From contig BTUU01000016.1 of assembly GCA_045863555.1 (NCBI GenBank), positions 1 through 64,000 of the forward strand: DNA of 64,000 nt. Reading direction: 5' to 3'. The notes beneath the pieces were generated by a model, which was not told the DNA's origin, did no database searches, and saw only the letters and a program-made list of their open reading frames with translations. This DNA comes from JACRLV01 sp045863555 (GTDB taxonomy: Bacteria > Planctomycetota > Phycisphaerae > UBA1845 > Fen-1342). Positions 1 to 8,333 of the stretch are shown here, in pieces. How positions within the stretch are numbered: position 1 is the stretch's first letter; each line of letters starts with the position of its first letter. Position numbers and translations under genes: made by a program.

Positions 1-750
1 AAGTACGAGTACGACGCCTACGGCAACGCGACGGTTTCGAGCGGCTCGTACGCCACCGCCAACACCTACCGCTTCAGCACTAAACCCTGGGACGACGAAA
101 CCGGCCTCGGCTACTGGGGCTACCGCTACTACGACCCGCGGCTCGGAAGGTGGATGAGCCGGGATCCCCTTGACGAGTTGGGGGGAGCATGTCTCTATAC
201 CGCCACCCTCAACAACCCCGTGAACGACTTTGATCCATTAGGCGATATTAGCTGGGCGTGCATTATTTGTTACGGCTCACTGTTAGCCGATTATGGGGGA
301 GGGATCGCGGGTTGTCTATGGGGATGTGCGGAGGCCGCGACGCCAACCTACGGAGTACATGAGTGCTTCTGGGATTGTGTCGAGGCCTATCTCGAAGATC
401 GCACTGATATCAATCCTCTCAATTTGTATAAGAACTTTGTCGAGGGAGCATCCTGCAATTCTTGCGGCGTGAAAAAGCCGACGAAGCAACTCACTCGCGA
501 TCGGAAAGGCAATTACAGGCCCCGTCCGGGCCGGAAGTTCTCGCGTAACCAGTGCCGTCGATTGCAGGCATGGTGCATCGCACACGTCGGAGTGACATTC
601 AGAGACACTCGTAACAGTACATGCAAAGATTGCTATAGGAGATGCGAAATTAACGGCGTATGGGATTGCGAACTACCTTGGAATGCCGATCCTAACGGCG
701 AGCCAACGGACTGGGACTATGAAACGAAATGCGGATCGCGACGACCATAA
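1..750 (+). CDS. RHS repeat-associated core protein, C-terminal end with variable tip (5' partial)
   Basis: The frame is open from base 1, so the true start lies outside the window. The first ~55 codons give YD-repeat sequence and the hallmark RHS core end (GYRYYDPRLGRWMSRDPL, then NPVNDFDPLG). In RHS proteins this core closes the protein cocoon and is cleaved to release a variable C-terminal tip. Here the tip is about 165 residues, begins after DPLG near base 240, and is unusually rich in Cys (CIICYG, GCLWGC, CNSCG, CKDCYRRC). I do not recognise a catalytic motif in it. Base composition falls from core to tip, as expected for an exchanged tip. The next ORF overlaps its 3' end and is a candidate immunity gene. 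Family call is firm; toxin activity is inference. Confidence 0.85.
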   Translation, partial: KYEYDAYGNATVSSGSYATANTYRFSTKPWDDETGLGYWGYRYYDPRLGRWMSRDPLDELGGACLYTATLNNPVNDFDPLGDISWACIICYGSLLADYGGGIAGCLWGCAEAATPTYGVHECFWDCVEAYLEDRTDINPLNLYKNFVEGASCNSCGVKKPTKQLTRDRKGNYRPRPGRKFSRNQCRRLQAWCIAHVGVTFRDTRNSTCKDCYRRCEINGVWDCELPWNADPNGEPTDWDYETKCGSRRP

Positions 751-1363
751 GAACGATGAAGTGCGATCTTGTCTCGACGGCTTCATCGGTGCTGCAACCG
801 CGGCCGTCCACTTTCTGAATATCGACAAAGGTAATCGCCACCGAGCAGTTGGCGCCCTGACAATTCTACGTAGCTGCATCGGACCGACAGCCCGGGTGTC
901 ACGAGAGGCCGCGAATAAATTGAAGTGGGAATGTATGCTACTCGAGCTCGAAAGGTTCGCGCTCCATAATGAGCCTCAGAGACTACTGGATATTGTTGGG
1001 CGACAGAGATTCCCTCCAGACGGAACGAGGTTGCAACATATGTATGTAAATATAGTCATTGCTCGCACTGCGATAAAGTGTCACGATCACGGAATGGCGG
1101 TTAGATCGATTTCAAAAGGTATACGAGCCTCCCTGCATGGAGGGGAAGGATTGTGTGACGTAATCCCTTTTCTCGACATCGCCGAATCGATCGCCAAGGA
1201 CCATCGCGCGACTGGTCTCAAGCGTTCCCTTATTTCATTGGCGCATACGGTAATGGCCGCGAGACAATTTGAAACGATATGGCGTAAGAGTCGGAGCAGA
1301 GCGATTCTCACATTGAAGCGCCTTATTCAATCTAAACAAACTGATGCATCCGTGGGTTTATGA
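719..1363 (+). CDS. Hypothetical protein overlapping the RHS tip; candidate immunity protein
   Basis: A 214-residue ORF in a different frame that overlaps the end of the RHS gene by 32 bases (719-750). An upstream in-frame ATG at 683 exists but would lengthen the overlap. The product looks mostly alpha-helical, with many Arg/Lys and Leu/Ile, no signal peptide and no membrane segment, so it is probably cytosolic. No domain is recognised; the helical pattern is vaguely repeat-like. Its composition is clearly less GC-rich than the rest of the window and matches the RHS tip rather than the RHS core. Immunity genes of RHS and other polymorphic toxins typically sit immediately downstream of the tip, so position and composition support that role. 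No sequence motif proves it. Confidence 0.55.
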   Translation: MKRNADRDDHKNDEVRSCLDGFIGAATAAVHFLNIDKGNRHRAVGALTILRSCIGPTARVSREAANKLKWECMLLELERFALHNEPQRLLDIVGRQRFPPDGTRLQHMYVNIVIARTAIKCHDHGMAVRSISKGIRASLHGGEGLCDVIPFLDIAESIAKDHRATGLKRSLISLAHTVMAARQFETIWRKSRSRAILTLKRLIQSKQTDASVGL

Positions 1364-1371
1364 ATCGCACA

Positions 1372-1720
1372 GTGGTGTTGACCGGTGTCACTCGCCGTGA
1401 CGGCACGACCGTCGGCAGCGGCACGGAGACCACGGGAACCCCCCGCGTGTATGCCTACTACAACATCGGCAACCGCGACACGTACACGACGGGCACGGGC
1501 GCCCAGACCACGCATCAGAACCCGCTGCGCCAGCAGGCGGTTACTCGACGGCCGCCAGGCCCGCTCCCCGCCGCCGGCCCCCGGCAACGCCGCGCGATCG
1601 TCGAAACCGCCAGCAGCCTCGTCACCAGCCAGAACCTGCTGTACGACGCCGACGGCAACGTCACCGATTCCTGTGTCGGCGGCGACTTTTACGGGGTGTC
1701 ATGGGCAGGTTGGGCCGTTT
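1372..1720 (+). pseudogene. Degenerate RHS/YD-repeat fragment
   Basis: Just after the candidate immunity gene, a frame open from 1360 contains recognisable YD-repeat pieces: RVYAYYNIGNRDTYTTG near 1446-1490 and NLLYDADGNVTDS near 1635-1673. These match the interior of an RHS repeat region, not its core end. The stretch between them is compositionally skewed and does not resemble a good repeat. After DFYGV the frame becomes Pro/Arg-rich noise and stops at 1863. There is no start signal and no core. It is best read as a decayed remnant of a second RHS element or of a former part of the same locus. Confidence 0.6.
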
Positions 1721-2354
1721 CAACCTGCCCGTGCCCTCGCGAGGCACGCCGCCGCCGCGAGCGTCCCATCTCGCCCGCCGCCGCCCGGGAGAGCGACCCC
1801 GAATTCGACGAACGGTCCACCCTCCAAAAGCACGGCTCAGCGGCACACGTCTTCCCCAACTGACCGAACGGCGTCACCCCGCCCCATCGCTCTTCATCTG
1901 TGCCCATCGGTGCTCATCTGTGGATCATTCTCTCTTCCCGACTGCGCCGCCAGAATCCGCTCCCGCCCGCCAAATTCCGCCAACCCTGCCGAATCTCCGC
2001 CGAAAGCCCGCCGCGCCCGCAGCGCCGCCCAATACTCCGGGTATGAAACCCGCTCCCGTTCCCCGCGCCCGCCCCTCACCTTGCCACGCTTGCTACTCCG
2101 CCCCGCCCCGGCCCCTTCCCCGGATTCACACCCGCCGCGCCCGCACTACGTCCGATAGCCAAGGTTGCCAAACCGGCACACACAGAATTGAAACGTTGGC
2201 ACCCTTCGGCCGGCGCTCTGGAAAACCGGTTTCGGTAGCAATCCTAGAAAACAGCGCCCGCATTGAAATGTCGATTCACCCGCCGCCGGCTTCTCCACAT
2301 TGCCAAAAACCCGCACCGCGGCGCTTCCCCAGATCGCCGCGCCGCCCCCGCGTT
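1721..2354. other. Gene-free stretch
   Basis: About 630 bases between the RHS remnant and the end of the elbB-like gene. The open frames here are Pro/Arg-rich and typical of random high-GC sequence. The only structure noticed is a short dispersed-repeat-like string at 1889-1939, listed separately. Confidence 0.6.
1889..1939. repeat. Short intergenic repeat-like string (CATCTGTG family)
   Basis: The string contains TTCATCTGTGCCCATC followed by GGTGCTCATCTGTGG, two near-copies of a CATCTGTG motif about 25 bases apart. It is less GC-rich than its surroundings. Strings of this kind recur between genes in many environmental bacterial genomes and give spurious short peptides. It has only one copy in this window, so the repeat assignment rests on recollection. 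Confidence 0.4.
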
Positions 2355-3017
2355 CTACCGCCCGCACATCGCCAGCACGCGGTCCACCAGCCCGCGAATC
2401 CCCTCAAAAACCGCCGCAGGCCCCGGCCCCAGCATGTACGCCGGCGTCGTCACCAACCGATGCTCCGCGTCGACCACGAAGTCCGTCACCTTGCACGCCT
2501 GGTGCGTACACCCCGTCTTCTCGATCGCCGCGGCCGTCCCCGCGTCGCTGCCGATCGTCACCGTCGCGTGGATGCCCCGCTTGCCCGCGATCCGCGCCAG
2601 CAGCGCCGGCGCGATGCAGATCGCCCCGACCGGCTTCCGCGCGGTCAGCATGTCCCCGACCAGCTTCTCCACATCCGGCTGCACCGCGCAGTCCGCCCCG
2701 GCCGACGCGAAGTTGCACAAATTCTTCGCCGCCCCAAACCCGCCCGGCAGCAGCAGCGCGTCCAACTCGCCCGCCTTCACGGCCGCGACGTCGCGGATGT
2801 CGCCGCGGCAGATGCGGGCCGACTCGCGCAGGATGGATCGCTTCTCGCCGGCGGGCTTGTGCGTCGTATGGTCAACGACGTCGAACTCGCCCTTGGGCGC
2901 ACAGCACACCGCCTTCGCCCCGCGCTGGTCCAGCGCAAGCAGCGTCAGCACCGATTCATGAATCTCGGCCCCGTCCAGAAAACCGCAACCGCTGAGAATG
3001 ACGCCGACGGTAGGCAT
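2355..3017 (-). CDS. elbB: ElbB-like DJ-1/PfpI-superfamily protein
   Basis: A 220-residue protein, the usual length for ElbB (about 217 aa in E. coli). It starts with MPTVGVILSGCGFLDGAEIHE, the family signature, and has the class I glutamine amidotransferase-like nucleophile elbow around Cys134 (PVGAICIAPALLA). LLLPGGFGAAKNLCNFA is also typical. ElbB proteins were linked to isoprenoid biosynthesis by early genetics, and glyoxalase-like activity has been reported for the superfamily; the physiological role is unsettled. A good ribosome-binding site (AAAGGAG) precedes the ATG at 3017. It is cytosolic. The gene is followed on the same strand by the RHS-remnant region and preceded by a lipoprotein gene, with no obvious functional link. 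Confidence 0.88.
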   Translation of the reverse strand: MPTVGVILSGCGFLDGAEIHESVLTLLALDQRGAKAVCCAPKGEFDVVDHTTHKPAGEKRSILRESARICRGDIRDVAAVKAGELDALLLPGGFGAAKNLCNFASAGADCAVQPDVEKLVGDMLTARKPVGAICIAPALLARIAGKRGIHATVTIGSDAGTAAAIEKTGCTHQACKVTDFVVDAEHRLVTTPAYMLGPGPAAVFEGIRGLVDRVLAMCGR

Positions 3018-3063
3018 GGCAGGCTCCTTTCACCGCGCAGTGTACCGCTGCCGGCGCCTGCCT

Positions 3064-3111
3064 GTTTTCACGTTTTCACCTTTTCACGTGTTCACGTGTT
3101 CACGTGTTCAC
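3064..3111. repeat. TTCACGTG short tandem repeat
   Basis: An array of 8-10-base units of the form TTTTCACG/TTCACGTG (at least six units with T-tract variants) lies in the gap between the elbB-like gene and the lipoprotein gene. Each CACGTG unit is itself palindromic. No coding capacity is supported. It is like the short intergenic strings at 1889, 34388 and 35586. Confidence 0.7.
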
Positions 3112-3162
3112 GCGTCCGGCGGCGACGGAAATCGCCGCCGGCTTCGGCCGAATGTGAAACGC

Positions 3163-4293
3163 TCAGTAGGGCCGGAAATTGAACCGCCCGCTGCCGTCAA
3201 ACGGCACGACGACGATCTTGCCGTCGGCGTTCACGAAGACCGCGCGGTTTCCAAGGACCATGGTCTGCCCCGCGAGTCCGTCATCGCGAAAATCCGCCAG
3301 GATCCGCGAGCCGCCCGCGACCTCGTATCGCCGGACCACGACGCGAAACGTCCGCCCGTTCGACCCGATCTCCGTCGTCTCGGTGATGAAGTGATCGTCC
3401 GTCGCCCCGGCGAGCCGGCCCGGAACCGCGTCGGCCCAGATCCTCGTGACGCCATCCGGGATCGAATACGCATAGACGGCCGACGACCCGCTCGAACCCG
3501 CGACCGTCCAGACGACGTGATTGTTCGCCAGCGTCAGATCCAGCGCTCCCGCCGCGGGAATCTCGACCGTCGAACCGATCACCAGCTCGACGAGCACGAT
3601 CCGTGCGTCGTCCGCCAGGTACGCCATCCGGTCTCCGCCGAGCACCAGTCCGCCGATGCGGCCCGCGGCAAATTCGTCGGGGGCTCCCGGATCGCGCAGA
3701 TCGAAAAGCCGCACGCGGTCCGCCGCCGCATCACTCGCCCCGTCGAGCAGCACGGCCACGCGCTCGCCGCTGATCGCGAGCCGCGTCACGAATGCACCGT
3801 CCGCAAGCGGTGCATCGAGCAGCGTGAGGTTGGCGAATGCCGCGCGGCTGACGATCACGCTCTCCGCGAATTCCGGCGTGCCGATGTTGCGCGAAAGCAC
3901 GAACGCGAGCGAGTCGCCGTCGAACGCCATCCGCGAGAGCGCTCCCGCCGGCACCAGCGGCCGGGCCAGGCGCCGCTCGCCGCCCTGGTAGACGTAGAGG
4001 TTGCTCGGCCCGACGATTCCGGGGAACACCCAGTCGTTCGACGGACCGTCGAAAGTGACGCGGATATCGCCCAGGTTCGTCGCGTAGTAAATGCTCTCGC
4101 TGTCCCCGCCGAGCAGCGTGGGGTAGAGCTTTTGATCAAGCGGGTTCTTCACCGCGTTCTCGATCTCGCGGGCAACCTGGTTGAAGAAGTCGGTGATGTC
4201 TCCGCTGATGCTCGCGGGGTCGAGCGGCGATTCGATCGTGCACCCGCCCATCGCAACCAGCGCGACGGAAACGGCAAGTCGCTGCGTACGCAT
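3163..4293 (-). CDS. Predicted lipoprotein, beta-propeller-like
   Basis: A 376-residue protein with a short signal peptide and a plausible lipobox ending at Cys18 (LVAMGGC), so it should be lipid-anchored outside the cytoplasm. The rest is a string of beta-strand-like segments with repeated patterns such as ESIYYATNLGDIRV, RMAYLADDARIVLVEL and NNHVVWTVAGSSG, resembling a WD40/TolB-like propeller in which values are read out strand by strand. I do not recognise a specific family, and no catalytic residues stand out. The start at 4293 has GAGGTGA eleven bases upstream. It is flanked by elbB-like and pyrE genes on the same strand, which look unrelated. Confidence 0.7.
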   Translation of the reverse strand: MRTQRLAVSVALVAMGGCTIESPLDPASISGDITDFFNQVAREIENAVKNPLDQKLYPTLLGGDSESIYYATNLGDIRVTFDGPSNDWVFPGIVGPSNLYVYQGGERRLARPLVPAGALSRMAFDGDSLAFVLSRNIGTPEFAESVIVSRAAFANLTLLDAPLADGAFVTRLAISGERVAVLLDGASDAAADRVRLFDLRDPGAPDEFAAGRIGGLVLGGDRMAYLADDARIVLVELVIGSTVEIPAAGALDLTLANNHVVWTVAGSSGSSAVYAYSIPDGVTRIWADAVPGRLAGATDDHFITETTEIGSNGRTFRVVVRRYEVAGGSRILADFRDDGLAGQTMVLGNRAVFVNADGKIVVVPFDGSGRFNFRPY

Positions 4294-4542
4294 GGCGTCA
4301 CCTCGAATGATGATTCAGACCGGAAGGGGGGCCGGCACGGCCGCGCGCACCTCGCCCGCCGCACGCGGAAATTTTCCCCGTTCGCCAAGTGTCACGTCAA
4401 CGCCGAAGCGAATTCGCTCCGCGGCGCACCACCGGCCCGGCGCACGGTAAACCGATCAGGCTCAAGTGAATTTTGGTTCGATCAACGCCTTCGCGCCGCC
4501 GCGCGGGATCCGTTCCCGCTCGTGAGGCGTGTCGCCCCGACA

Positions 4543-5079
4543 TCAGCCCGGCGGAGTGCCCACGCCCAGCGATTGCGACGTGAAGATCGATGAAAACTTG
4601 TGCCCCGCGCCTTCGATGTTCGCCCGCGCGCCCTCCAGCCGGTCGATCACCGCGACGATGCCCGTCACGACCGCCCCGTGGCTCGCCAGCGTCTTCACCG
4701 CCTCCAGCGCCTGCCCGCCGGACGTCGCGATGTCCTCAACGAGCAGCACGTGGTCACCCGACTCGATCCGCCCCTCGATCAGCTTGCCCGTGCCGTAGTC
4801 GACCTTCTTGCTGTTCCGCACGATCACGAACGGCAGCCCCGTCTCCAGCGACGTCGCCGCGGCCAGCGCCACCGCCCCCAGCTCCGCCCCGGCGATCCGC
4901 TTCACCTCCGGCGTCACGAACTTCGCAAACCGCTTGGCCAGCTCGCGCAGCAGCGCCGGCTCCGTCTCGAAGAGGTACTTGTCGAGGTAATAGCGGCTCT
5001 TCTTGCCGCTGCGCAGCGTAAAGTCGCCTTCGAGGTACGCGGCCTTCTTCAGTGCCGCTCCGAGTTCTGCGTCTGTCAT
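4543..5079 (-). CDS. pyrE: Orotate phosphoribosyltransferase
   Basis: This enzyme converts orotate and PRPP to orotidine 5'-phosphate in de novo pyrimidine synthesis, in the cytosol. The 178-residue product has the hallmark N-terminus GDFTLRSGKKSRYYLDKY and the PRPP-binding loop VLLVEDIATSGGQALEAV near residues 111-128. The ATG at 5079 is preferred over an upstream in-frame ATG at 5130 because the family N-terminus starts there and GAGAG lies just upstream. Length is slightly short of E. coli PyrE (213 aa) but normal for the bacterial short form. No other pyrimidine gene is adjacent. Its 3' side is a 250-base gap without recognisable features. Confidence 0.92.
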   Translation of the reverse strand: MTDAELGAALKKAAYLEGDFTLRSGKKSRYYLDKYLFETEPALLRELAKRFAKFVTPEVKRIAGAELGAVALAAATSLETGLPFVIVRNSKKVDYGTGKLIEGRIESGDHVLLVEDIATSGGQALEAVKTLASHGAVVTGIVAVIDRLEGARANIEGAGHKFSSIFTSQSLGVGTPPG

Positions 5080-5267
5080 CGTGCTGCTCTCGATTCGTGG
5101 TTCCCGCCCGCGATTCGCCCGCCGGCGCAAACCGGACTATATCGCGCCGCCGCAATGCGGGCGACGGCCGCGACGATGTGGATATCATCTGACACGTTCG
5201 GGCCGCGGATCGACATCCGCGCCAATTCACAACATCCGGATTCCCGGAGCGACTCAGGAGCCGATCC

Positions 5268-6056
5268 ATGAATGCCGCACCGACCGTCGAAACCCGCGCC
5301 TGGAAACTCCCCGCCGTCGCCGCGCTCGCCCTCGCCGCGCTGGCATACTTCTTCACCGCCGGCGAATCTCCGCGCGATCGCGCCCTCGCCCAGTCCGCCG
5401 GCGCAGGCACGACCCGCGTCCAGACCACCTCGAACAGCCGCGCCAAGCTCTCCGCCGATCAGGCCGTCCTCCTGCTCGTCGACCACCAGGCCGGCCTGCT
5501 CTCGCTCGTGCAGGACTTCGGTCCCGACGAGTTCAAGAACAACGTCCTCGCCCTCGCAAACACCGGCAAGCTCTTCAAGCTGCCGACGATCCTGACGACC
5601 AGCGCCGAGACCGGCCCCAACGGCCCGCTCATGCCCGAACTCCGCCAGCTCTTCCCCGACGCCCCCTATATCGCTCGGCCGGGCCAGATCAACGCCTGGG
5701 ATAACGAGGACTTCGTCAAGGCCGTGAAGGCCACCGGCCGCAAGCAGATCATCATCGCCGGCGTGGTCACGGATGTATGCGTCGCCTTCCCCGTGCTCTC
5801 GGCGCTGGATGAAGGCTTCGAAGTCTTCGTGGTCGTCGATGCGAGCGGAACCTTCAACACGGCCGTCCGCGACGCGGCGATCACGCGCATGGCCCACGCG
5901 GGTGCGATCATCACCAACTGGTTCGCGGTGGCGTGCGAGCTGAAGCGTGACTGGCGCAGCGGCGACGGCCCCGCGCCGCTCGCGGAGCTGCTCGGCAATC
6001 ACATCCCCGCGTACCGGAATCTGATCGTGAGCCATCAGGCCCAGACGCAGCGGTAA
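5268..6056 (+). CDS. YcaC-type isochorismatase-fold cysteine hydrolase with N-terminal signal/anchor
   Basis: The C-terminal ~200 residues are very close to YcaC: VLLLVDHQAGLLSLV with catalytic Asp72, then IARPGQINAWDNEDFVKAV, and IIIAGVVTDVCVAF with nucleophile Cys171. The Asp-Cys spacing of 99 residues is the same as I recall for YcaC. Family members hydrolyse or bind small amide/imide substrates, but YcaC itself has no established substrate. Unlike YcaC (about 208 aa), this protein has ~60 extra N-terminal residues with a hydrophobic stretch at 15-30, so it is probably exported or membrane-anchored, which is odd for this fold. AGGAG lies eight bases before the ATG. It diverges from pyrE. 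Confidence 0.85.
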   Translation: MNAAPTVETRAWKLPAVAALALAALAYFFTAGESPRDRALAQSAGAGTTRVQTTSNSRAKLSADQAVLLLVDHQAGLLSLVQDFGPDEFKNNVLALANTGKLFKLPTILTTSAETGPNGPLMPELRQLFPDAPYIARPGQINAWDNEDFVKAVKATGRKQIIIAGVVTDVCVAFPVLSALDEGFEVFVVVDASGTFNTAVRDAAITRMAHAGAIITNWFAVACELKRDWRSGDGPAPLAELLGNHIPAYRNLIVSHQAQTQR

Positions 6057-6093
6057 CACGCAGCGCTGAGATGCCGCGATCAACTGCATACGA

Positions 6094-6130
6094 CAATCGG
6101 CCGGCCGGAAGAGTCCCGGCCGGCCGATTG
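6094..6130. terminator. Perfect 15-bp inverted repeat between convergent genes
   Basis: Arms 6094-6108 and 6116-6130 are exact reverse complements (CAATCGGCCGGCCGG) with a 7-base loop. It sits between the convergent hydrolase and sppA genes. There is no long T-run on either side, so it is a likely bidirectional terminator or transcript-end stabiliser rather than a canonical intrinsic terminator. Confidence 0.7.
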
Positions 6131-6154
6131 CGATTTCAAACGGTCTGGAGAGGC

Positions 6155-8005
6155 TCAGCGGATTCGAAGTTCGAGCGGCATGTAGCAGCTCACATGCTCG
6201 CGATCGAGCACCATGAGCTGCTCAAACGCCCGGCTCAGCGCCCGGAAACGCTCCGGAGCCACCGTCCGCAGCGTCGGCGCGAGCCCGCCGAGGACGCTGT
6301 CGAGGCTCGCCCGGATCTCCGTGCGAATCTCGTATTCGTCCTTGCTCTCTTCGCCGAAGATCTCGCGCAGTACATCCGCGAAGTCCTTTTCACGCGGCAG
6401 GTTGTGGATCTTCAGGTCCTTCGTGTCCAGCCCGGCCTTCTTCGCCGCCAGCCGCACCGCATCCTGAAGCCCGCCGATCTTGTCAACCAGCCCGCGTTCC
6501 AGCGCCTGCTTGCCCGTGAAGACGCGTCCGCCGGCCATCGATTCGAGATCGCCCTTGATGCGTTCGCCGCGCGACGTCTTGATGCGGCCCTTGAACTGCT
6601 CGTAGATCGAGTCCATGTACTTCATCATGAAGGCCCGCTCGGCGTCGGTCCACTTGCTCATGGTGCTCATCAGTCCGGCGTTCTTGCCGCGGTTGAACTC
6701 GACGGTGTTGATGCCGAGCTTGTCCTGCCACAGCCCCTTCCAGATCATCTTTCCGCCGACGACGCCGATCGACGCCGTGATCGTCGATTCCTCGGCAAAG
6801 ATCGTGTCGCCCGGGATCGCGACATAGTAGCCCCCCGAGCCCGCGACACCGCCCATGCTGACGATCAGCGGCTTCTTCTTGGCGCAGCGCGTCGCCGCCT
6901 TCCAGATGATGTCGCTGGCGAGCGCCGAGCCGCCGGGCGAATTCACCCGCAGCACGACGGCCTTGATCGCGTCGTTCTCCGTCGCCTCGTCGAACGCCGC
7001 GCGGAACGTCGTGCTTCCGACGCTGCGCCCGCCGGAGAGGAAATCGACGGAGCTCTTGCCCGTGGTGATGCCTCCTTCGAGATAGATGATCGCGATGCCG
7101 GTCTCTTCCTTGCTGCTTGCGGCCTCTTCCATCATCTCGTTCAACTTCTGGAAGATCGCGAAGGGGTTGTTCATGTCAAGTTCAAAGCCGTCGTCGCTCT
7201 TGTACTTCTTGACCACCTCAACGTCGCTGCCGAACTCCTTGCGCACCCGCTGCGAGAACTCGTCGAACGACTCAACCGCGTCGATCAGCTTCAGTTTGAG
7301 CGCCTGCGCCCCCAGGATCGGCGCCTGGTCGACCGCCGCCTTGATCTCGTCGATCGACTGCTTCCGCCCGTCCGCCATCAGCTGGATCCACCGGTCGTAG
7401 ATGCCGGTCAGCAGCCAGTCGATGTTCTCGCGGGCTTCCTTGCTCGGCTCGGTCCGGACGAACGGCTCGAGCGCCGACTTGTACGCCCCGCAGTGGAGCA
7501 TGTCCATTTCGAGACCCAACTTGTCCAGCAGGCCCCGGTAGTACTCCGCTTCCGCGTGCAGGCCGACGATCGTCAGGTCGCCGTTCTCCGCCAGCGAGAT
7601 GTGGTCGGCGGCCGCGGCCAGCGGATACGTCGAATTCCCCGCGGCATCCAGGAACGCCAGAACGCGCTTGCCCTTGGCCCGGACGGCGTTGAGCGAGCGG
7701 GTCAGCTCCTCGACATGGACGAGCCCGATCGACGGCTCATCGAGGATCATCACCACGCCGGCGAATTCCGGATCGTTCGCGACCTTGTCGAGTTCGTCGA
7801 TCCACTCATACAGCGAACGCGGCTTGCCTCCGCCGGTCAGGAGCGACAGCACCGCCGCATCCTCCGACGGCGTCTCGGCGATCTCGCCGTCGAGCTTCAT
7901 GCGCAGCACCTTCTTGCCCGCGTCGGCGGCCGGAATCACGCCGGCGATCAGCAGGCATGCGGCGAGCAGCGTCGCGCCGCGGGTCAGTCTTGCGATCGGA
8001 TTCAT
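6155..8005 (-). CDS. sppA: Signal peptide peptidase SppA, 67 kDa tandem type
   Basis: A 616-residue S49-family serine protease that degrades cleaved signal peptides at the membrane. It has a hydrophobic N-terminal segment (about residues 10-27) and two S49 repeats, like E. coli SppA. The first repeat supplies the general base Lys176 in HCGAYKSALEP; the second supplies Ser390 in GGVAGSGGYYVAIP, after RVNSPGGSALAS. The start at 8005 is chosen over an upstream in-frame ATG at 8119 because a strong GGAGGT site precedes it and the signal-like segment begins there. Both catalytic residues are present, so it should be active. It is monocistronic, convergent with the YcaC-like gene. Confidence 0.93.
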   Translation of the reverse strand: MNPIARLTRGATLLAACLLIAGVIPAADAGKKVLRMKLDGEIAETPSEDAAVLSLLTGGGKPRSLYEWIDELDKVANDPEFAGVVMILDEPSIGLVHVEELTRSLNAVRAKGKRVLAFLDAAGNSTYPLAAAADHISLAENGDLTIVGLHAEAEYYRGLLDKLGLEMDMLHCGAYKSALEPFVRTEPSKEARENIDWLLTGIYDRWIQLMADGRKQSIDEIKAAVDQAPILGAQALKLKLIDAVESFDEFSQRVRKEFGSDVEVVKKYKSDDGFELDMNNPFAIFQKLNEMMEEAASSKEETGIAIIYLEGGITTGKSSVDFLSGGRSVGSTTFRAAFDEATENDAIKAVVLRVNSPGGSALASDIIWKAATRCAKKKPLIVSMGGVAGSGGYYVAIPGDTIFAEESTITASIGVVGGKMIWKGLWQDKLGINTVEFNRGKNAGLMSTMSKWTDAERAFMMKYMDSIYEQFKGRIKTSRGERIKGDLESMAGGRVFTGKQALERGLVDKIGGLQDAVRLAAKKAGLDTKDLKIHNLPREKDFADVLREIFGEESKDEYEIRTEIRASLDSVLGGLAPTLRTVAPERFRALSRAFEQLMVLDREHVSCYMPLELRIR

Positions 8006-8333
8006 GCACACACCTCCAGGGGTTTCAGAATAGCGCCCCACAGCGCCAGGCGGATCGGATAGCCCGGCTCGGGAATCATACCTCGCGGCCGGACACGCGC
8101 CCGCTCCAGAATCACACAACGATTGGAACGCGCAACGGGCGCGTGGCCCACGGTGAATTTGGTTTCGCCGGCGTGACCTGCGCCCGTCTCGCCGCGCCGC
8201 GCGTCTCTGCCCCGTCCCGGTCCGACGGGTAAAACCTCACCGGCTGGCAAATGACCGCTCCCGGCGGTAAGCAGGGTGCCGGAGCAGGATCAGCCGTCCG
8301 GAGGCGAACCGCGCGAAAGCCGAATATCAGCCG
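8006..8333. other. Divergent intergenic region sppA / hydrolase
   Basis: A 328-base gap that must hold the promoters for both flanking genes. No convincing promoter, operator or small gene was identified; open frames here are high-GC noise. Confidence 0.5.

Noticed and set aside
3064..3111. TTCACGTG array as a CRISPR array
   Set aside because: Units are only 8-10 bases and contiguous, with no spacers and no cas genes.
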